Source: Bacteroidota bacterium
GTDB taxonomy: Bacteria; Bacteroidota; Bacteroidia; Bacteroidales; Tannerellaceae
DNA: 64,000 bases
Reading direction: 5' to 3'
Assembly: GCA_023429375.1 (NCBI GenBank)
Contig: JAEYVY010000007.1
Span: forward strand, 186,001 to 250,000
Part shown: one piece after another, positions 27,465 through 36,085 of the stretch
Numbering within the stretch: the stretch's first letter is position 1
Layout of the letters: every line of letters starts with the position of its first letter
Notes under the pieces: model-generated
Databases searched by the model: none
Seen by the model: only the letters and a program-made list of their open reading frames with translations
Told to the model about the DNA's origin: nothing
Position numbers and translations under genes: made by a program

Positions 27465-28421
27465 ATGAAATATAATTTCTGCGGTCACAGCGGCCTTCAA
27501 TTACCTGAAATATCATTGGGATTATGGCATAACTTCGGAGATGTAGACAGCTTCGAAATGGCCACTTCAATGATTGTACATGCATTTGATAGTGGGATTA
27601 CTCACTTTGACCTGGCAAACAATTACGGTCCCCCTCCCGGAAGTGCCGAAACAAATTTCGGGAAAATTCTAGCTAAAGAGCTGAAGGGGCACCGTGATGA
27701 GTTGATCATCTCTTCAAAAGCCGGCCATTTGATGTGGAACGGTCCATATGGCGATGGAGGTTCTCGTAAATACATAATGGCAAGTATTGACCAGAGTCTG
27801 AAACGTACCGGATTATCGTATTTTGATATCTTTTATTCTCACCGGTATGATCCTCAAACCCCGATTGAAGAAACAATGCAGGCGTTAGTCGACATTGTCA
27901 GACAAGGAAAGGCTTTGTATATCGGTATTTCTAAATACCCGCCTGAAAAATTGATCCAAGCTTACGATTATTTAAATAGCCACCATATACCTTGCCTTAT
28001 TTACCAAGACAAGTACAGTATGCTGGTACGTGATCCTGAGAAAGATCACTTTGCTCTCAATGCTAAATATGGTGTAGGATTTATTGCCTTCTCTCCTTTG
28101 GCCCAAGGGTTATTGACAAACAAGTATTTGCATGGTGTACCCGAAAATTCCAGAGCTTATAAGAGCCATGGTTTCTTGCAAAAAGAAGAAGTGACGGCTG
28201 AAGTTATTCAAAAAGTGACTGCGCTTAACGATCTTGCTCAAAAGCGGGGACAGACCTTGGCACAATTGGCTTTAGCCTGGATGCTTCAAAATAAGGATGT
28301 TACCTCCGTTATTGTAGGTACAAGTTCATTAGACCAATTGAAGGATAATCTTAAAGCGAGAGAATGTTCAACCTTCACTGCTGAAGAAATTGACCAGATT
28401 GAACGTATCTTACAAGCTTAA
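27465..28421 (+). CDS. Aldo/keto reductase, YghZ/GPR type
   Basis: A 318-residue TIM-barrel NADPH-dependent reductase. Features include the Asp/Tyr catalytic region FDLANNYGPPPGSAE, the Lys in ISSKAGH, the SLKRTGLSYFDIFYSHR strand and the C-terminal cofactor loop SVIVGTSSLDQLKDN. It most resembles L-glyceraldehyde-3-phosphate reductases (YghZ), which detoxify aldehydes. The start is the ATG at 27465, not the in-frame TTG at 27420. Its stop codon overlaps the stop of the convergent wbqC gene by 4 bases. Confidence 0.9.
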   Translation: MKYNFCGHSGLQLPEISLGLWHNFGDVDSFEMATSMIVHAFDSGITHFDLANNYGPPPGSAETNFGKILAKELKGHRDELIISSKAGHLMWNGPYGDGGSRKYIMASIDQSLKRTGLSYFDIFYSHRYDPQTPIEETMQALVDIVRQGKALYIGISKYPPEKLIQAYDYLNSHHIPCLIYQDKYSMLVRDPEKDHFALNAKYGVGFIAFSPLAQGLLTNKYLHGVPENSRAYKSHGFLQKEEVTAEVIQKVTALNDLAQKRGQTLAQLALAWMLQNKDVTSVIVGTSSLDQLKDNLKARECSTFTAEEIDQIERILQA

Positions 28422-29044
28422 GGAGTAATGATTGACTGTTGAAGAACCAACAAGCCCTCCGGACCCATATTGAATAAGAGGTCTATGATACTTAAATTAG
28501 AAAGGAAGCCGTGCTTGTCTTTAAATACCTGGTAATAGGGTGTTGGAAGGAAGCCGGCATCTTTCGTTTTAGACTTCGGGCTAATTATTCCCCTGAAGTC
28601 ATGAGATACTTCTGTCTCATACACATCCGTATAAGAAACATTGGGCGTGATATCCAATAGCGTACAGATTAACTGACGAAGCTCTTCGTTGAAGTCAAAA
28701 AGAAAATCATACTTCTTTTCATAGTATGGGGCGAAATCGTCTTGATAATATTCGAAAAACGGACTCGTTCCATAAGCAGATACCAAGGCATTCCAATGAA
28801 GATGTCTCCAATTGCCATGGTCTGAGATACGTATGTCTTTGGTCTGGCATTTGAGTGATTCTGTTTTTTCAACAGGAACGGACAAGGGGAGAGGACCGTT
28901 TGCTCCGGCTATCACACATCTGTTACGATAGGTCTGCTTAACATAGTTTTCTTCCTTCTCTATTTTAATTTTAGGAAATTGGAGTAACTTGCAATAATAT
29001 TGAACAGGAGCCAGATAGGCTGTAGATAAATAGGCTGTATTCAT
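28418..29044 (-). CDS. WbqC-like family protein
   Basis: A 208-residue protein of the WbqC family: it starts with STAYLAPVQYYCKL and has the RCVIAGANGPLPLSVPVE segment and the WRHLHWNALVSAYGTSPFFEYY core. WbqC proteins occur in O-antigen and other clusters; the biochemical role is not settled, although an acyl or aminoacyl transfer role has been suggested. Last gene of a minus-strand dapB-lepB-lepB2-wbqC operon, sharing one base with the gene before it. A functional link to the signal peptidase pair is suggested only by position. Confidence 0.88.
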   Translation of the reverse strand: MNTAYLSTAYLAPVQYYCKLLQFPKIKIEKEENYVKQTYRNRCVIAGANGPLPLSVPVEKTESLKCQTKDIRISDHGNWRHLHWNALVSAYGTSPFFEYYQDDFAPYYEKKYDFLFDFNEELRQLICTLLDITPNVSYTDVYETEVSHDFRGIISPKSKTKDAGFLPTPYYQVFKDKHGFLSNLSIIDLLFNMGPEGLLVLQQSIITP

Positions 29045-29898
29045 TATTTGACTCGTTTAAAAAAGCGATTAGTTTGCGGGCTGAACCAGCAGTACCATGC
29101 TGTTCCAATGATATTAGCAGAGGGTATAAAGCCAAGATGGCGTGAGTCGATACCTTCGTTCATATTGTCTGCCAATACCCAATAATAATCTTGTTTGAAC
29201 GTAAAATAAGATTCCTCTTTGCCGTGTAAGTAAATCTTATCATTCCAGAATGTAACTGGTTCTCCGGCTTCACGAAGAATAGCTTCCTTACAAGCAATGA
29301 GGTTATCTCGGTTTAGCTTGTAAGGGACATTCTTTTTAGGAACAACAAGTGAATAACCATTCGTCGTCTGCTTTGTAAAGACTTGATTGACCGTTTCCGG
29401 AAGCTCTTCACGAAGTGTGTGTTCTTCAAAAGGCGTCAGCGATAACAAGAGGTGACTAGTCTTGTTTTGCAGATTGCGAATAGGAATCTTTAGCTGTTTA
29501 AGTTTCTGAAAGAAAACTCCTGATGCCGAATGATCCAATTTATAATGGCAAATGGTGTTCGGAGATAATGGATAGAATCGGCCATTGATTGTATAGCCGT
29601 CACTATTTACTTGAATCGTATCACCGGGCAATCCGATACATCGACTAAGAAATACGGGAGAATAGACCGTGTCTTTACGCAAGGGGCTGGTGAAAAGCAT
29701 AACTTCATTGCGGGTAGGCCGATTTTGAAGCTTGTCGACGATAATCAAATCTCCCTTCATGATGGTATTTTCCATCGCTGTGGTGGAGACGCGGAAGGAT
29801 TCAATAAGATAATAGCGAATAGCTACTACTACCGTAGCCAGAATAAGGAGGGTAAGTAGTAGCTTTACTGTCTTTATTATTTTTTGTTTGTACTTCAT
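29044..29898 (-). CDS. Signal peptidase I paralogue lacking the catalytic Ser and Lys
   Basis: A 284-residue S26-family protein with an N-terminal helix (about 10-28). The region that in active enzymes reads like PTGSMEPT here reads FRVSTTAMENT (35-45), so the nucleophile position is Ala41. The general-base region, normally KR-IGLPGD, reads FLSRCIGLPGDTI, with Ser85 in place of Lys. Box E is kept (LADNMNEGIDSRHLGFI). The fold is therefore intact but the catalytic dyad appears lost. It lies 5 bases after the active lepB, so it may act as a partner or regulator of it. Confidence 0.85.
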   Translation of the reverse strand: MKYKQKIIKTVKLLLTLLILATVVVAIRYYLIESFRVSTTAMENTIMKGDLIIVDKLQNRPTRNEVMLFTSPLRKDTVYSPVFLSRCIGLPGDTIQVNSDGYTINGRFYPLSPNTICHYKLDHSASGVFFQKLKQLKIPIRNLQNKTSHLLLSLTPFEEHTLREELPETVNQVFTKQTTNGYSLVVPKKNVPYKLNRDNLIACKEAILREAGEPVTFWNDKIYLHGKEESYFTFKQDYYWVLADNMNEGIDSRHLGFIPSANIIGTAWYCWFSPQTNRFFKRVK

Positions 29899-29903
29899 TT
29901 ACA

Positions 29904-31304
29904 TTAATCGGCGTGTACCATCCGGAACAAACGATTCCAACGAACACCTCCATCAAAGAATGAACGGTCTTTATCTAAAGATAACCAAATAAGAATGGGT
30001 TTACCTACGATATGATCTTCCGGAACAAACCCCCACGATCTGCTGTCGGCACTGCAATGGCGATTATCTCCCATCATGAAATAATAATCGTACTTGAATG
30101 TGTATGAGGTAGCCTCTTTGCCGTTTATGTAAATTTTACCGTCTTTTTCTTCTAGCGTATTGTTCTCATAGTTCTTGATACAACGCTTGTATACCGCTAG
30201 ATTATGCTCGTTCAGTTCGATAGATTCACCTTTACGTGGAATCCATATCGGACCGTAATTGTCACGTGTCCATCCGGTTTTATAATCTACCGGGTAATAT
30301 AGGTCTCCACCCATAATATCCGGCTCTACTATGATATTTTTAATGACAGATAAGTTTTTAGCTTTTTCTAGAGCCGCCTTAGTCATAGGGAAACGGTATA
30401 CGGGATTGAACTGTCCGTTTTCGTTAGGTGTAAACCCAAGGAAAGCCAGTTGCCTTTCTGCTCCGGAATAGGCCGTAATAAGTGCACGATCATCTTTGCT
30501 GATATCTAACAAGCGGAACTGCTCTTCCAATAGTAGAGAACCTGTAGTTTCAACGTAGTAGTTCAGCTGCATGTGTTCCGGATCTTCTGTTTCTTTTCCG
30601 TCAATGAACACCTTATTGTTGCGGATTTCAAGCATATCGCCCGGCATACCGATACAACGTTTCACGAAGTTTTCACGCTTATCGACAGGTCTGTAAAGAA
30701 CTTCTCCGAAATAGTTCTTGTCCGAATGGATCCGTTCGCGTCCGTACTGTTCTATTAAAGTGTAGTAATCCGGATTCTGTTGGTATAGGGCTACCGTATC
30801 ACCCGCAGGGAAGTTAAACACTACGATATCATTTCTTTTTACATCACCGAACCCTTTTACACGTTTATAATCCCAAAGAGGCCATTCTAAGTACGATTTG
30901 GTATTAAGTATCGGGAGTGTGTTTTGTACAAGCGGAAATGATAGGGGAGTGTTAGGAACACGCGGTCCATAACTCAGTTTGCTTACAAACAAGTAATCTC
31001 CCACCAAGAGAGATTTCTCTAATGATGAGCTAGGTATCTGATAATTCTGGAATACGAAAATGTTAATAAAATAAACGGCCACCAAAGCAAATACGATGTC
31101 GTCTACCCATTCCAAAACATTTCGTACTTTCGGATTCTTGGATTTTTTCCAAGCTCCCCAGGGAATGCATTTAGTTAGAAAAATATCGATGAGCACGATT
31201 ACCCCCAAAAGTAACCAGGCGTTTTGCATCCATAGCACAAATAGGAGATAAAGAATGGTTGCTATACTAAACTTTATCCATTGTTTTTTACTGATATTTT
31301 TCAT
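29904..31304 (-). CDS. lepB: Signal peptidase I
   Basis: A 466-residue S26 signal peptidase, longer than enterobacterial LepB, with two N-terminal membrane segments (about 12-45) and a third near 68-85. The catalytic Ser94 lies in YQIPSSSLEKSLL and the general base Lys215 in NFVKRCIGMPGD. Box E, MGDNRHCSADSRSWGFV, is near the C-terminus. The usual Met after the Ser is Leu. It cleaves Sec signal peptides at the outer face of the inner membrane. Large insertions between boxes B and D are typical of Bacteroidales. Second gene of the dapB operon. Confidence 0.93.
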   Translation of the reverse strand: MKNISKKQWIKFSIATILYLLFVLWMQNAWLLLGVIVLIDIFLTKCIPWGAWKKSKNPKVRNVLEWVDDIVFALVAVYFINIFVFQNYQIPSSSLEKSLLVGDYLFVSKLSYGPRVPNTPLSFPLVQNTLPILNTKSYLEWPLWDYKRVKGFGDVKRNDIVVFNFPAGDTVALYQQNPDYYTLIEQYGRERIHSDKNYFGEVLYRPVDKRENFVKRCIGMPGDMLEIRNNKVFIDGKETEDPEHMQLNYYVETTGSLLLEEQFRLLDISKDDRALITAYSGAERQLAFLGFTPNENGQFNPVYRFPMTKAALEKAKNLSVIKNIIVEPDIMGGDLYYPVDYKTGWTRDNYGPIWIPRKGESIELNEHNLAVYKRCIKNYENNTLEEKDGKIYINGKEATSYTFKYDYYFMMGDNRHCSADSRSWGFVPEDHIVGKPILIWLSLDKDRSFFDGGVRWNRLFRMVHAD

Positions 31305-31328
31305 TTGCGGTATTATCTGAGTTCGACA

Positions 31329-32045
31329 TTAGAAATTCAACATATCTTTCATCCCGAGAAATCCCTTCTTGCCTGCGGTGAATTCAGCGGCGACAACGGC
31401 TCCAAGGGCAAAACCCTTACGACTCTTCGCATCGTGCTTGATACTGATGTAATCTACTTCAGAATCATATACAATCTCATGAATACCGGGAACTTCTCCT
31501 TCGCGAATGGCATAAATAGGCAAGTCTGTGGCATTCTCCATCTTGTCAAGTGTCCAGCGATTCTTACGATTAACATTCTCCAAAATCCCTTCAGCTAAGG
31601 TAATGGCTGTCCCACTCGGAGCGTCCAGCTTATGAATATGATGCGTCTCCGTAAGTTTAACATCGTATTCAGGGAAATTATTCATGATCTTAGCCAAGTA
31701 TTTGTTAAGTGCAAAAAATGCATTAACACCAAGGCTGAAGTTAGAAGCATAGAAAAATGTTTTACCTTCCTTTTCACACATTTCTTTGATCCGATCAATT
31801 TTATCTAGCCAGCCAGTCGTTCCCGAAACAACAGGGACCCCGGCTTCGAAAGCTTTCAGATAATTGTCGAAGGCTGTATGAGGAGTTGTAAATTCAATGG
31901 CGACGTCTGCGCTTTTAAATTCGTCAGTGTTAAATCCGTCCGGTGTGTTTATGTCGATTATAGATACGATTTCATGTCCGCGTGAGATAGCTATCTGTTC
32001 GATGGCTTTTCCCATCTTTCCGTATCCTATTAATGCTATTTTCAT
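31329..32045 (-). CDS. dapB: 4-hydroxy-tetrahydrodipicolinate reductase
   Basis: A 238-residue enzyme with the nucleotide motif GYGKMGKAIE (8-17), the loop FTTPHTAF, SGTTGW and the substrate motif THHIHKLDAPSGTA. It reduces 4-hydroxy-tetrahydrodipicolinate in the diaminopimelate/lysine pathway that feeds peptidoglycan. At 238 residues it is shorter than the E. coli enzyme (273), as usual in Bacteroidales. First gene of the dapB-lepB-lepB2-wbqC operon. Confidence 0.95.
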   Translation of the reverse strand: MKIALIGYGKMGKAIEQIAISRGHEIVSIIDINTPDGFNTDEFKSADVAIEFTTPHTAFDNYLKAFEAGVPVVSGTTGWLDKIDRIKEMCEKEGKTFFYASNFSLGVNAFFALNKYLAKIMNNFPEYDVKLTETHHIHKLDAPSGTAITLAEGILENVNRKNRWTLDKMENATDLPIYAIREGEVPGIHEIVYDSEVDYISIKHDAKSRKGFALGAVVAAEFTAGKKGFLGMKDMLNF

Positions 32046-32077
32046 TTATTCAATGTTGTTTTAACTTATACTTCATG

Positions 32078-32085
32078 CAAATATA
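32078..32085 (-). promoter_or_regulatory. Candidate -7 element of the dapB operon
   Basis: On the minus strand this reads TATATTTG, a full match to the Bacteroidetes -7 consensus, 33 bases before the dapB start. A -33 box is not clear. Confidence 0.4.
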
Positions 32086-32206
32086 CATGATTCTAACTGT
32101 TTAAGTGCATTGACATACAATTTAACGTTCAATTAGAAACAATTTAGGGTTTTATATTGTATATAAATAGGGATCTATTAATAATCATTTTAAAACAAGT
32201 TGAGTT

Positions 32207-32659
32207 ATGTTGAGAAAACTTAGTGTTTTTGCTTTTGCTTTGCTATTGATAAGTTGTGGGCCAAAAGGAAATCAAAAAGAAGAACCTGTTGATGAAAACA
32301 CGTTAACAGAGGAGATGGCAGCGAGCGATATGCATACGGCTGAAATCTCATTGGATTATGACGGAACATACAAGGGTGTACTGCCTTGTGCTGACTGTGA
32401 GGGAATTGAGACGGTGTTGACTTTGGATTATGACGGAAACTATACGTTAAAAAATACGTATATGGGAAAAGATGCGAGTGTATTCGAGACGAGTGGAAAA
32501 TTTACCTGGGATGAAGATGGCAGTACGATTATCTTAGGCGGTATTACGGATGCTCCCAACCGGTATTTCGTAGGCGAAAACCGGATTTTCCAATTGGATA
32601 TGGAAGGGAATAGGATAACCGGAGATTTGGCTGAGAAATACATTCTGGAAAAGGAATGA
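32207..32659 (+). CDS. NlpE-like lipoprotein
   Basis: A 150-residue lipoprotein. The signal peptide ends in the lipobox LLIS-Cys17. The mature part holds a YDGTYKGVLPCADCEGIE segment, with the CxxC motif of the N-terminal domain of NlpE, an outer-membrane lipoprotein tied to copper tolerance and surface sensing in E. coli. The repeated strand pattern (LDYDGTYKG, LDYDGNYTL) fits its small beta-barrel. Stands alone; the repeat element at 32673 follows it. Confidence 0.85.
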   Translation: MLRKLSVFAFALLLISCGPKGNQKEEPVDENTLTEEMAASDMHTAEISLDYDGTYKGVLPCADCEGIETVLTLDYDGNYTLKNTYMGKDASVFETSGKFTWDEDGSTIILGGITDAPNRYFVGENRIFQLDMEGNRITGDLAEKYILEKE

Positions 32660-32672
32660 TTTCGAAAGAGAT

Positions 32673-32860
32673 CATCCCGATGTGAAATTTGAAAAATAAA
32701 ACGTTGAAAATCATTGCATGTATGGTGTAAAAAAAACACCCCGAACGTTTTAAAAAAACATCCCGATCTTTTTTAAAAACGTTCGGGATGTTTTTTTAAA
32801 ATCATCGGGATGTTTTTTAGCTATTGAATATCAATCGCTGAAGACATCCCGATGTGGCTT
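32673..32860. repeat. Dispersed intergenic stem-loop element, copy 2
   Basis: The fullest copy. Outer CATCCCGATGTG at 32673 and again, in the same direction, near 32845. Inner TTGAAAATCATT (32704) and TTGAATATCAAT (32824). Four central arms: A ACACCCCGAACG (32736), B ACATCCCGATC (32758), A' AACGTTCGGGATGT (32778), B' ATCATCGGGATGT (32801). A pairs best with A' (13 of 14) and B with B' (10 in a row), so the arms interleave. Placed between the convergent nlpE-like and nfnB genes. Confidence 0.82.
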
Positions 32861-32877
32861 TTGAAAAGAGGATATTC

Positions 32878-34350
32878 TTATTTGGAAAGCAGGCTTTCTG
32901 CCATGGTCGCAGCAGCCTTACGGCCGTCGCCCATTGCAAGGATTACAGTAGCCCCGCCTCGTACGATGTCGCCTCCGGCATATACGTCGGATAAGGTTGA
33001 ACGCATGCTGTCTTCACTCACAACGATAGTTCCTCTACGTGAAACTTCCAATCCTGTGAAAGCACGTGGGATGAGTGGATTGGGAGAAACACCTACACTC
33101 ACGATAACTTCATCTACTTCAACCGTTTCTATGGCTCCGGGAATAGCTATTGGGCTTCTTCTTCCGGAAGCATCAGGCTCTCCGAGTTCCATCTTCTGAA
33201 GTTTCATCAGTTTAACGCGACCTCGCTCGTCGCCCAGATATTCAATTGGGTTGTGGAGCGTGAGGAATTCAACGCCTTCTTCCTTTGCATGTTTTACTTC
33301 TTCCAATCTGGCCGGCATTTCTTCTTCACTCCTGCGGTAAACAATCATGGCTCGCTCAGCACCCAATCTCTTGGCTGTACGAACAGAATCCATGGCTGTG
33401 TTGCCACCTCCAATTACTGCGACTCGCTTTCCGGTCAATACGGGGGTATCGCTTTCGGGGTTTGCTGCATCCATCAGGTTCACACGAGTAAGGTATTCGT
33501 TGGATGACATCACACCCACAAGGTTTTCGCCGGGGATATTCATGAAGTTGGGCAGACCGGCACCGCTGGCTACAAATATTCCTTTAAAGCCATCTGCATG
33601 TAGATCCTCATAGCTAATTGTCTTTCCGACGATACAGTTGGTGATAAACGTAACGCCCATTTTGCGTAGACTGTCTATCTCTACATCTACGATGCTGTTT
33701 GGTAAACGAAATTCGGGGATACCGTATTTTAATACACCACCAATCTCGTGAAGTGCTTCGAACACTGTAACGTCAAATCCTTTTTTTGCCATGTCTCCGG
33801 CAAAAGACAAGCCGGCAGGTCCTGATCCGACAACAGCAATTTTGATACCGTTTTTCTCTTTAATTTCGGGAACGGAGATATTGCCGCTTTCGCGTTCATA
33901 GTCGGCCGCGAAACGTTCCAGATAGCCGATGGCAACGGCTTCTTGTTTTAATTTTACGGTATAGATGCATTTGCTTTCACATTGCTTTTCCTGAGGGCAA
34001 ACGCGTCCGCATACAGCAGGTAAGGCACTCGTCTCTTTCAATGTTTTGGCAGCTGATAAGATGTCACCCGTTTCAATGTATTTGATGAAGGTAGGGATAT
34101 TGATGCTTACCGGACAGCCTGTCATACAAGTAGGGTTGGCGCAGTCTAAACAACGTTGAGCCTCCTGCATGGCTTGTTCTTTTGTCAAGCCCAGGTTTAC
34201 TTCCTCATTGTTCTTGTTGCGGTAATCTGGGGCTAATTCATTCATCTTCACACGGACAATATCCATGCGTTCTTTAGCTTTTTTGCTTTTTCGGAGTTCT
34301 TCTCTCCAAGGTTCCGCACGACGTGCGGCTATGATCTCTTCTTGTGTCAT
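32878..34350 (-). CDS. nfnB: NfnB / GltD-like FAD- and NADPH-binding subunit
   Basis: A 490-residue protein of the glutamate-synthase small-subunit family. N-terminal Cys clusters (CLDCANPTCMTGCPV near 99 and CGRVCPQEKQCESKC near 145) bind [4Fe-4S] clusters. Two dinucleotide folds follow: VVGSGPAGLSFAGDMAKKG and VIGGGNTAMDSVRTA. No large glutamate synthase subunit is adjacent; instead the next gene is an NfnA-type flavoprotein, so the pair is more likely NfnAB, an electron-bifurcating NADH-dependent ferredoxin:NADP oxidoreductase. It is often annotated gltA/gltD. The genes are 8 bases apart. Confidence 0.85.
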   Translation of the reverse strand: MTQEEIIAARRAEPWREELRKSKKAKERMDIVRVKMNELAPDYRNKNNEEVNLGLTKEQAMQEAQRCLDCANPTCMTGCPVSINIPTFIKYIETGDILSAAKTLKETSALPAVCGRVCPQEKQCESKCIYTVKLKQEAVAIGYLERFAADYERESGNISVPEIKEKNGIKIAVVGSGPAGLSFAGDMAKKGFDVTVFEALHEIGGVLKYGIPEFRLPNSIVDVEIDSLRKMGVTFITNCIVGKTISYEDLHADGFKGIFVASGAGLPNFMNIPGENLVGVMSSNEYLTRVNLMDAANPESDTPVLTGKRVAVIGGGNTAMDSVRTAKRLGAERAMIVYRRSEEEMPARLEEVKHAKEEGVEFLTLHNPIEYLGDERGRVKLMKLQKMELGEPDASGRRSPIAIPGAIETVEVDEVIVSVGVSPNPLIPRAFTGLEVSRRGTIVVSEDSMRSTLSDVYAGGDIVRGGATVILAMGDGRKAAATMAESLLSK

Positions 34351-34358
34351 AAGGCTTA

Positions 34359-35153
34359 TTATTTCTCTAACTCTTTATAGGCACCCAAGCGCATCAACAT
34401 CTCGTCGAAGTCTACCTGATGGGCGTCAAACTCAGGACCGTCTACGCATACGAATTTCGTCTGACCGTTTACCGTTACACGGCAAGCACCACACATGCCG
34501 GTACCGTCTACCATAATGGTATTCAGTGATGCCAAGGTCGGCACATTGTATTTCTTTGTCAGTTCGGATACGAACTTCATCATGATGGCCGGTCCGATAG
34601 TGACACAAAGGTCTACCTTTTCTCGATTGATCACACTTTCTATGCCATTGGTCACTAGTCCCTTATTGCCATATGATCCGTCGTCTGTCATAACGATCAC
34701 TTCGTCTGAGTTAGCTTTCATCTGCTCTTCGAGAATGACCAGTTCTTTTGTTCGCGCTGCCAATACAACAATAACGCGATTGCCTGCTTTGTGAAAAGCT
34801 TCAACAATGGGTAAAAGCGGAGCTACACCTACGCCACCTCCTGCACAGACAACTGTACCTACCTTTTCTATATGAGTGGCTTGTCCCAGCGGACCTACAA
34901 GGTCTGTGATGTAATCGCCTTCATTTAAGGCACAAATCTTTTTTGAGGAAGAGCCAACACCTTGTATCACTAAGTCGATTGTTCCTTTCTGAATGTCAGC
35001 TCCTGCTATGGTTAGCGGTATGCGTTCACCTTTCTCACCAACTTTTACAATAACAAAGTGGCCGGCTTTTCTTGAACGGGCAATAAGTGGTGCTTCAACC
35101 ACAAGCTTCACCACATTCGCAGAAAAGTATTCCTTACTTACAATTTTGTTCAT
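34359..35153 (-). CDS. nfnA: NfnA-type ferredoxin:NADP oxidoreductase, FAD/[2Fe-2S] subunit
   Basis: A 264-residue member of the sulfide dehydrogenase/dihydroorotate dehydrogenase electron-transfer subunit family. It has the FAD-binding start (RSRKAGHFVIVKVGEKGERI), the pyridine-nucleotide loop CAGGGVGVAPLLPI and a C-terminal [2Fe-2S] motif (GTGMCGACRVTVNG with a following FVCVDGPEFDAH). With the following gene it should form NfnAB, which balances NADH, NADPH and ferredoxin in anaerobes. A stand-alone role as a PyrK-like subunit is less likely given the neighbour. Confidence 0.85.
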   Translation of the reverse strand: MNKIVSKEYFSANVVKLVVEAPLIARSRKAGHFVIVKVGEKGERIPLTIAGADIQKGTIDLVIQGVGSSSKKICALNEGDYITDLVGPLGQATHIEKVGTVVCAGGGVGVAPLLPIVEAFHKAGNRVIVVLAARTKELVILEEQMKANSDEVIVMTDDGSYGNKGLVTNGIESVINREKVDLCVTIGPAIMMKFVSELTKKYNVPTLASLNTIMVDGTGMCGACRVTVNGQTKFVCVDGPEFDAHQVDFDEMLMRLGAYKELEK

Positions 35154-35195
35154 TTTAATCGCTCCTATCTTTCGTATGGGTTATTGATTTGCATC

Positions 35196-35579
35196 TTATT
35201 CGAACAAGCCTTCGTCTCTCACCAGCATTAAGATGGCTGAATGGGGAACAATCAGGTATGTCTCGTCGTTAAAGCTGATTTCATAAGCTGCATTTTGCAG
35301 ATAAATCGCCAGGTCTCCTTCACGGGCCTGAAGAGGCAGGTATTGGACTTCTTCGTCTTTCTTTTTCCATGCTTCATCGGCATCAGTCTGTGAGGGGAGT
35401 GGATAACCCGGGCCTGCTTTAATGATATAGCCGGATTGTATCTTTTCTCCTTGCTGTATGGAAGGAGGAAGATATAGGCCGGATTTTGTTTTGCTATTCG
35501 GATTTTTAGGTCGGATTAATACCTTATCACCGATCATAATAAATTTATCTATGTCCTTCTGGTCAATGGATAATTGCAT
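35196..35579 (-). CDS. GroES-like (Cpn10-fold) protein, not linked to groEL
   Basis: A 127-residue protein. The Cpn10 pattern is seen in IGDKVLIRPKNPNSKTKSGL, YIIKAGPG, then EGDLAIYLQNAAYEISFN and a closing YLIVPHSAILMLVRDE. The mobile loop that contacts GroEL (about 30-45, SGLYLPPSIQQGEK) differs from classic IVL loops, and there is an insertion around 62-82. No groEL is nearby, so this is a second, divergent GroES-like protein of unknown partner, upstream of nfnA. Confidence 0.75.
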   Translation of the reverse strand: MQLSIDQKDIDKFIMIGDKVLIRPKNPNSKTKSGLYLPPSIQQGEKIQSGYIIKAGPGYPLPSQTDADEAWKKKDEEVQYLPLQAREGDLAIYLQNAAYEISFNDETYLIVPHSAILMLVRDEGLFE

Positions 35580-35693
35580 ATAAATGGTGTTTAAATTTTA
35601 GTCACGCAAACTTAATCAAAAAGAGTGAATTATATACCCCATTGGGGAGCATAAACTTGGTAGGTGTAGGCTTATAGGAAACGGGAGGGAGGA

Positions 35694-36017
35694 TTAGCGC
35701 ACCACAATCTTTCGAACCGTATCGTCAACTCGTACGATATAGTAGCCTTTTGGAAGGTTGACCGGGTATTCTCCGACTGGATTTTTGATTTGGAATTCCA
35801 GAACTTTAAGGCCTACAACGCTATAGATTTCAAGCTTACTATTAACCGTAGCATTTTTTACCTTGATTCGGTTGTCTATGTATGTAATCTCGATCTCAGT
35901 TTTGGTTTGAGGTTGTTGCAAGGATATTGTGATCCGGTCGGTAGAATGCATTTTGACCGGAACGCCCAGAAAGAAAGAGCAGCTTATAAGTATGAGAAAT
36001 AGTCCTCGCATACGCAA
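35694..36017 (-). CDS. Small secreted protein made almost only of a T9SS type A sorting domain
   Basis: A 107-residue protein with a signal peptide (about 1-25). The rest matches the Por secretion tail: LEIYSVVGLKVLEF, then VNLPKGYYIVRVDDTVRKIVVR split across the final strands, ending in a basic VVR. This C-terminal domain normally directs large cargo through type IX secretion and is then cut off. Only about 10-25 residues separate it from the signal peptide, so there is no obvious cargo. The T9SS core genes are 5 kb away in the window. It could be a decayed cargo gene or a small effector. An alternative ATG two codons in is possible. Confidence 0.65.
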   Translation of the reverse strand: MRMRGLFLILISCSFFLGVPVKMHSTDRITISLQQPQTKTEIEITYIDNRIKVKNATVNSKLEIYSVVGLKVLEFQIKNPVGEYPVNLPKGYYIVRVDDTVRKIVVR

Positions 36018-36085
36018 ATATCCTTATATAGGGACAAAAATAATTATTTTTCCTTGAATCGCGTGTAAGTGCCGCAAAAACATCA

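Noticed and set aside
32878..34350. Glutamate synthase small subunit (gltD) as the functional name
   Set aside because: No gltB is adjacent and an NfnA-type partner is; NfnB fits the context better, although the family assignment is the same.
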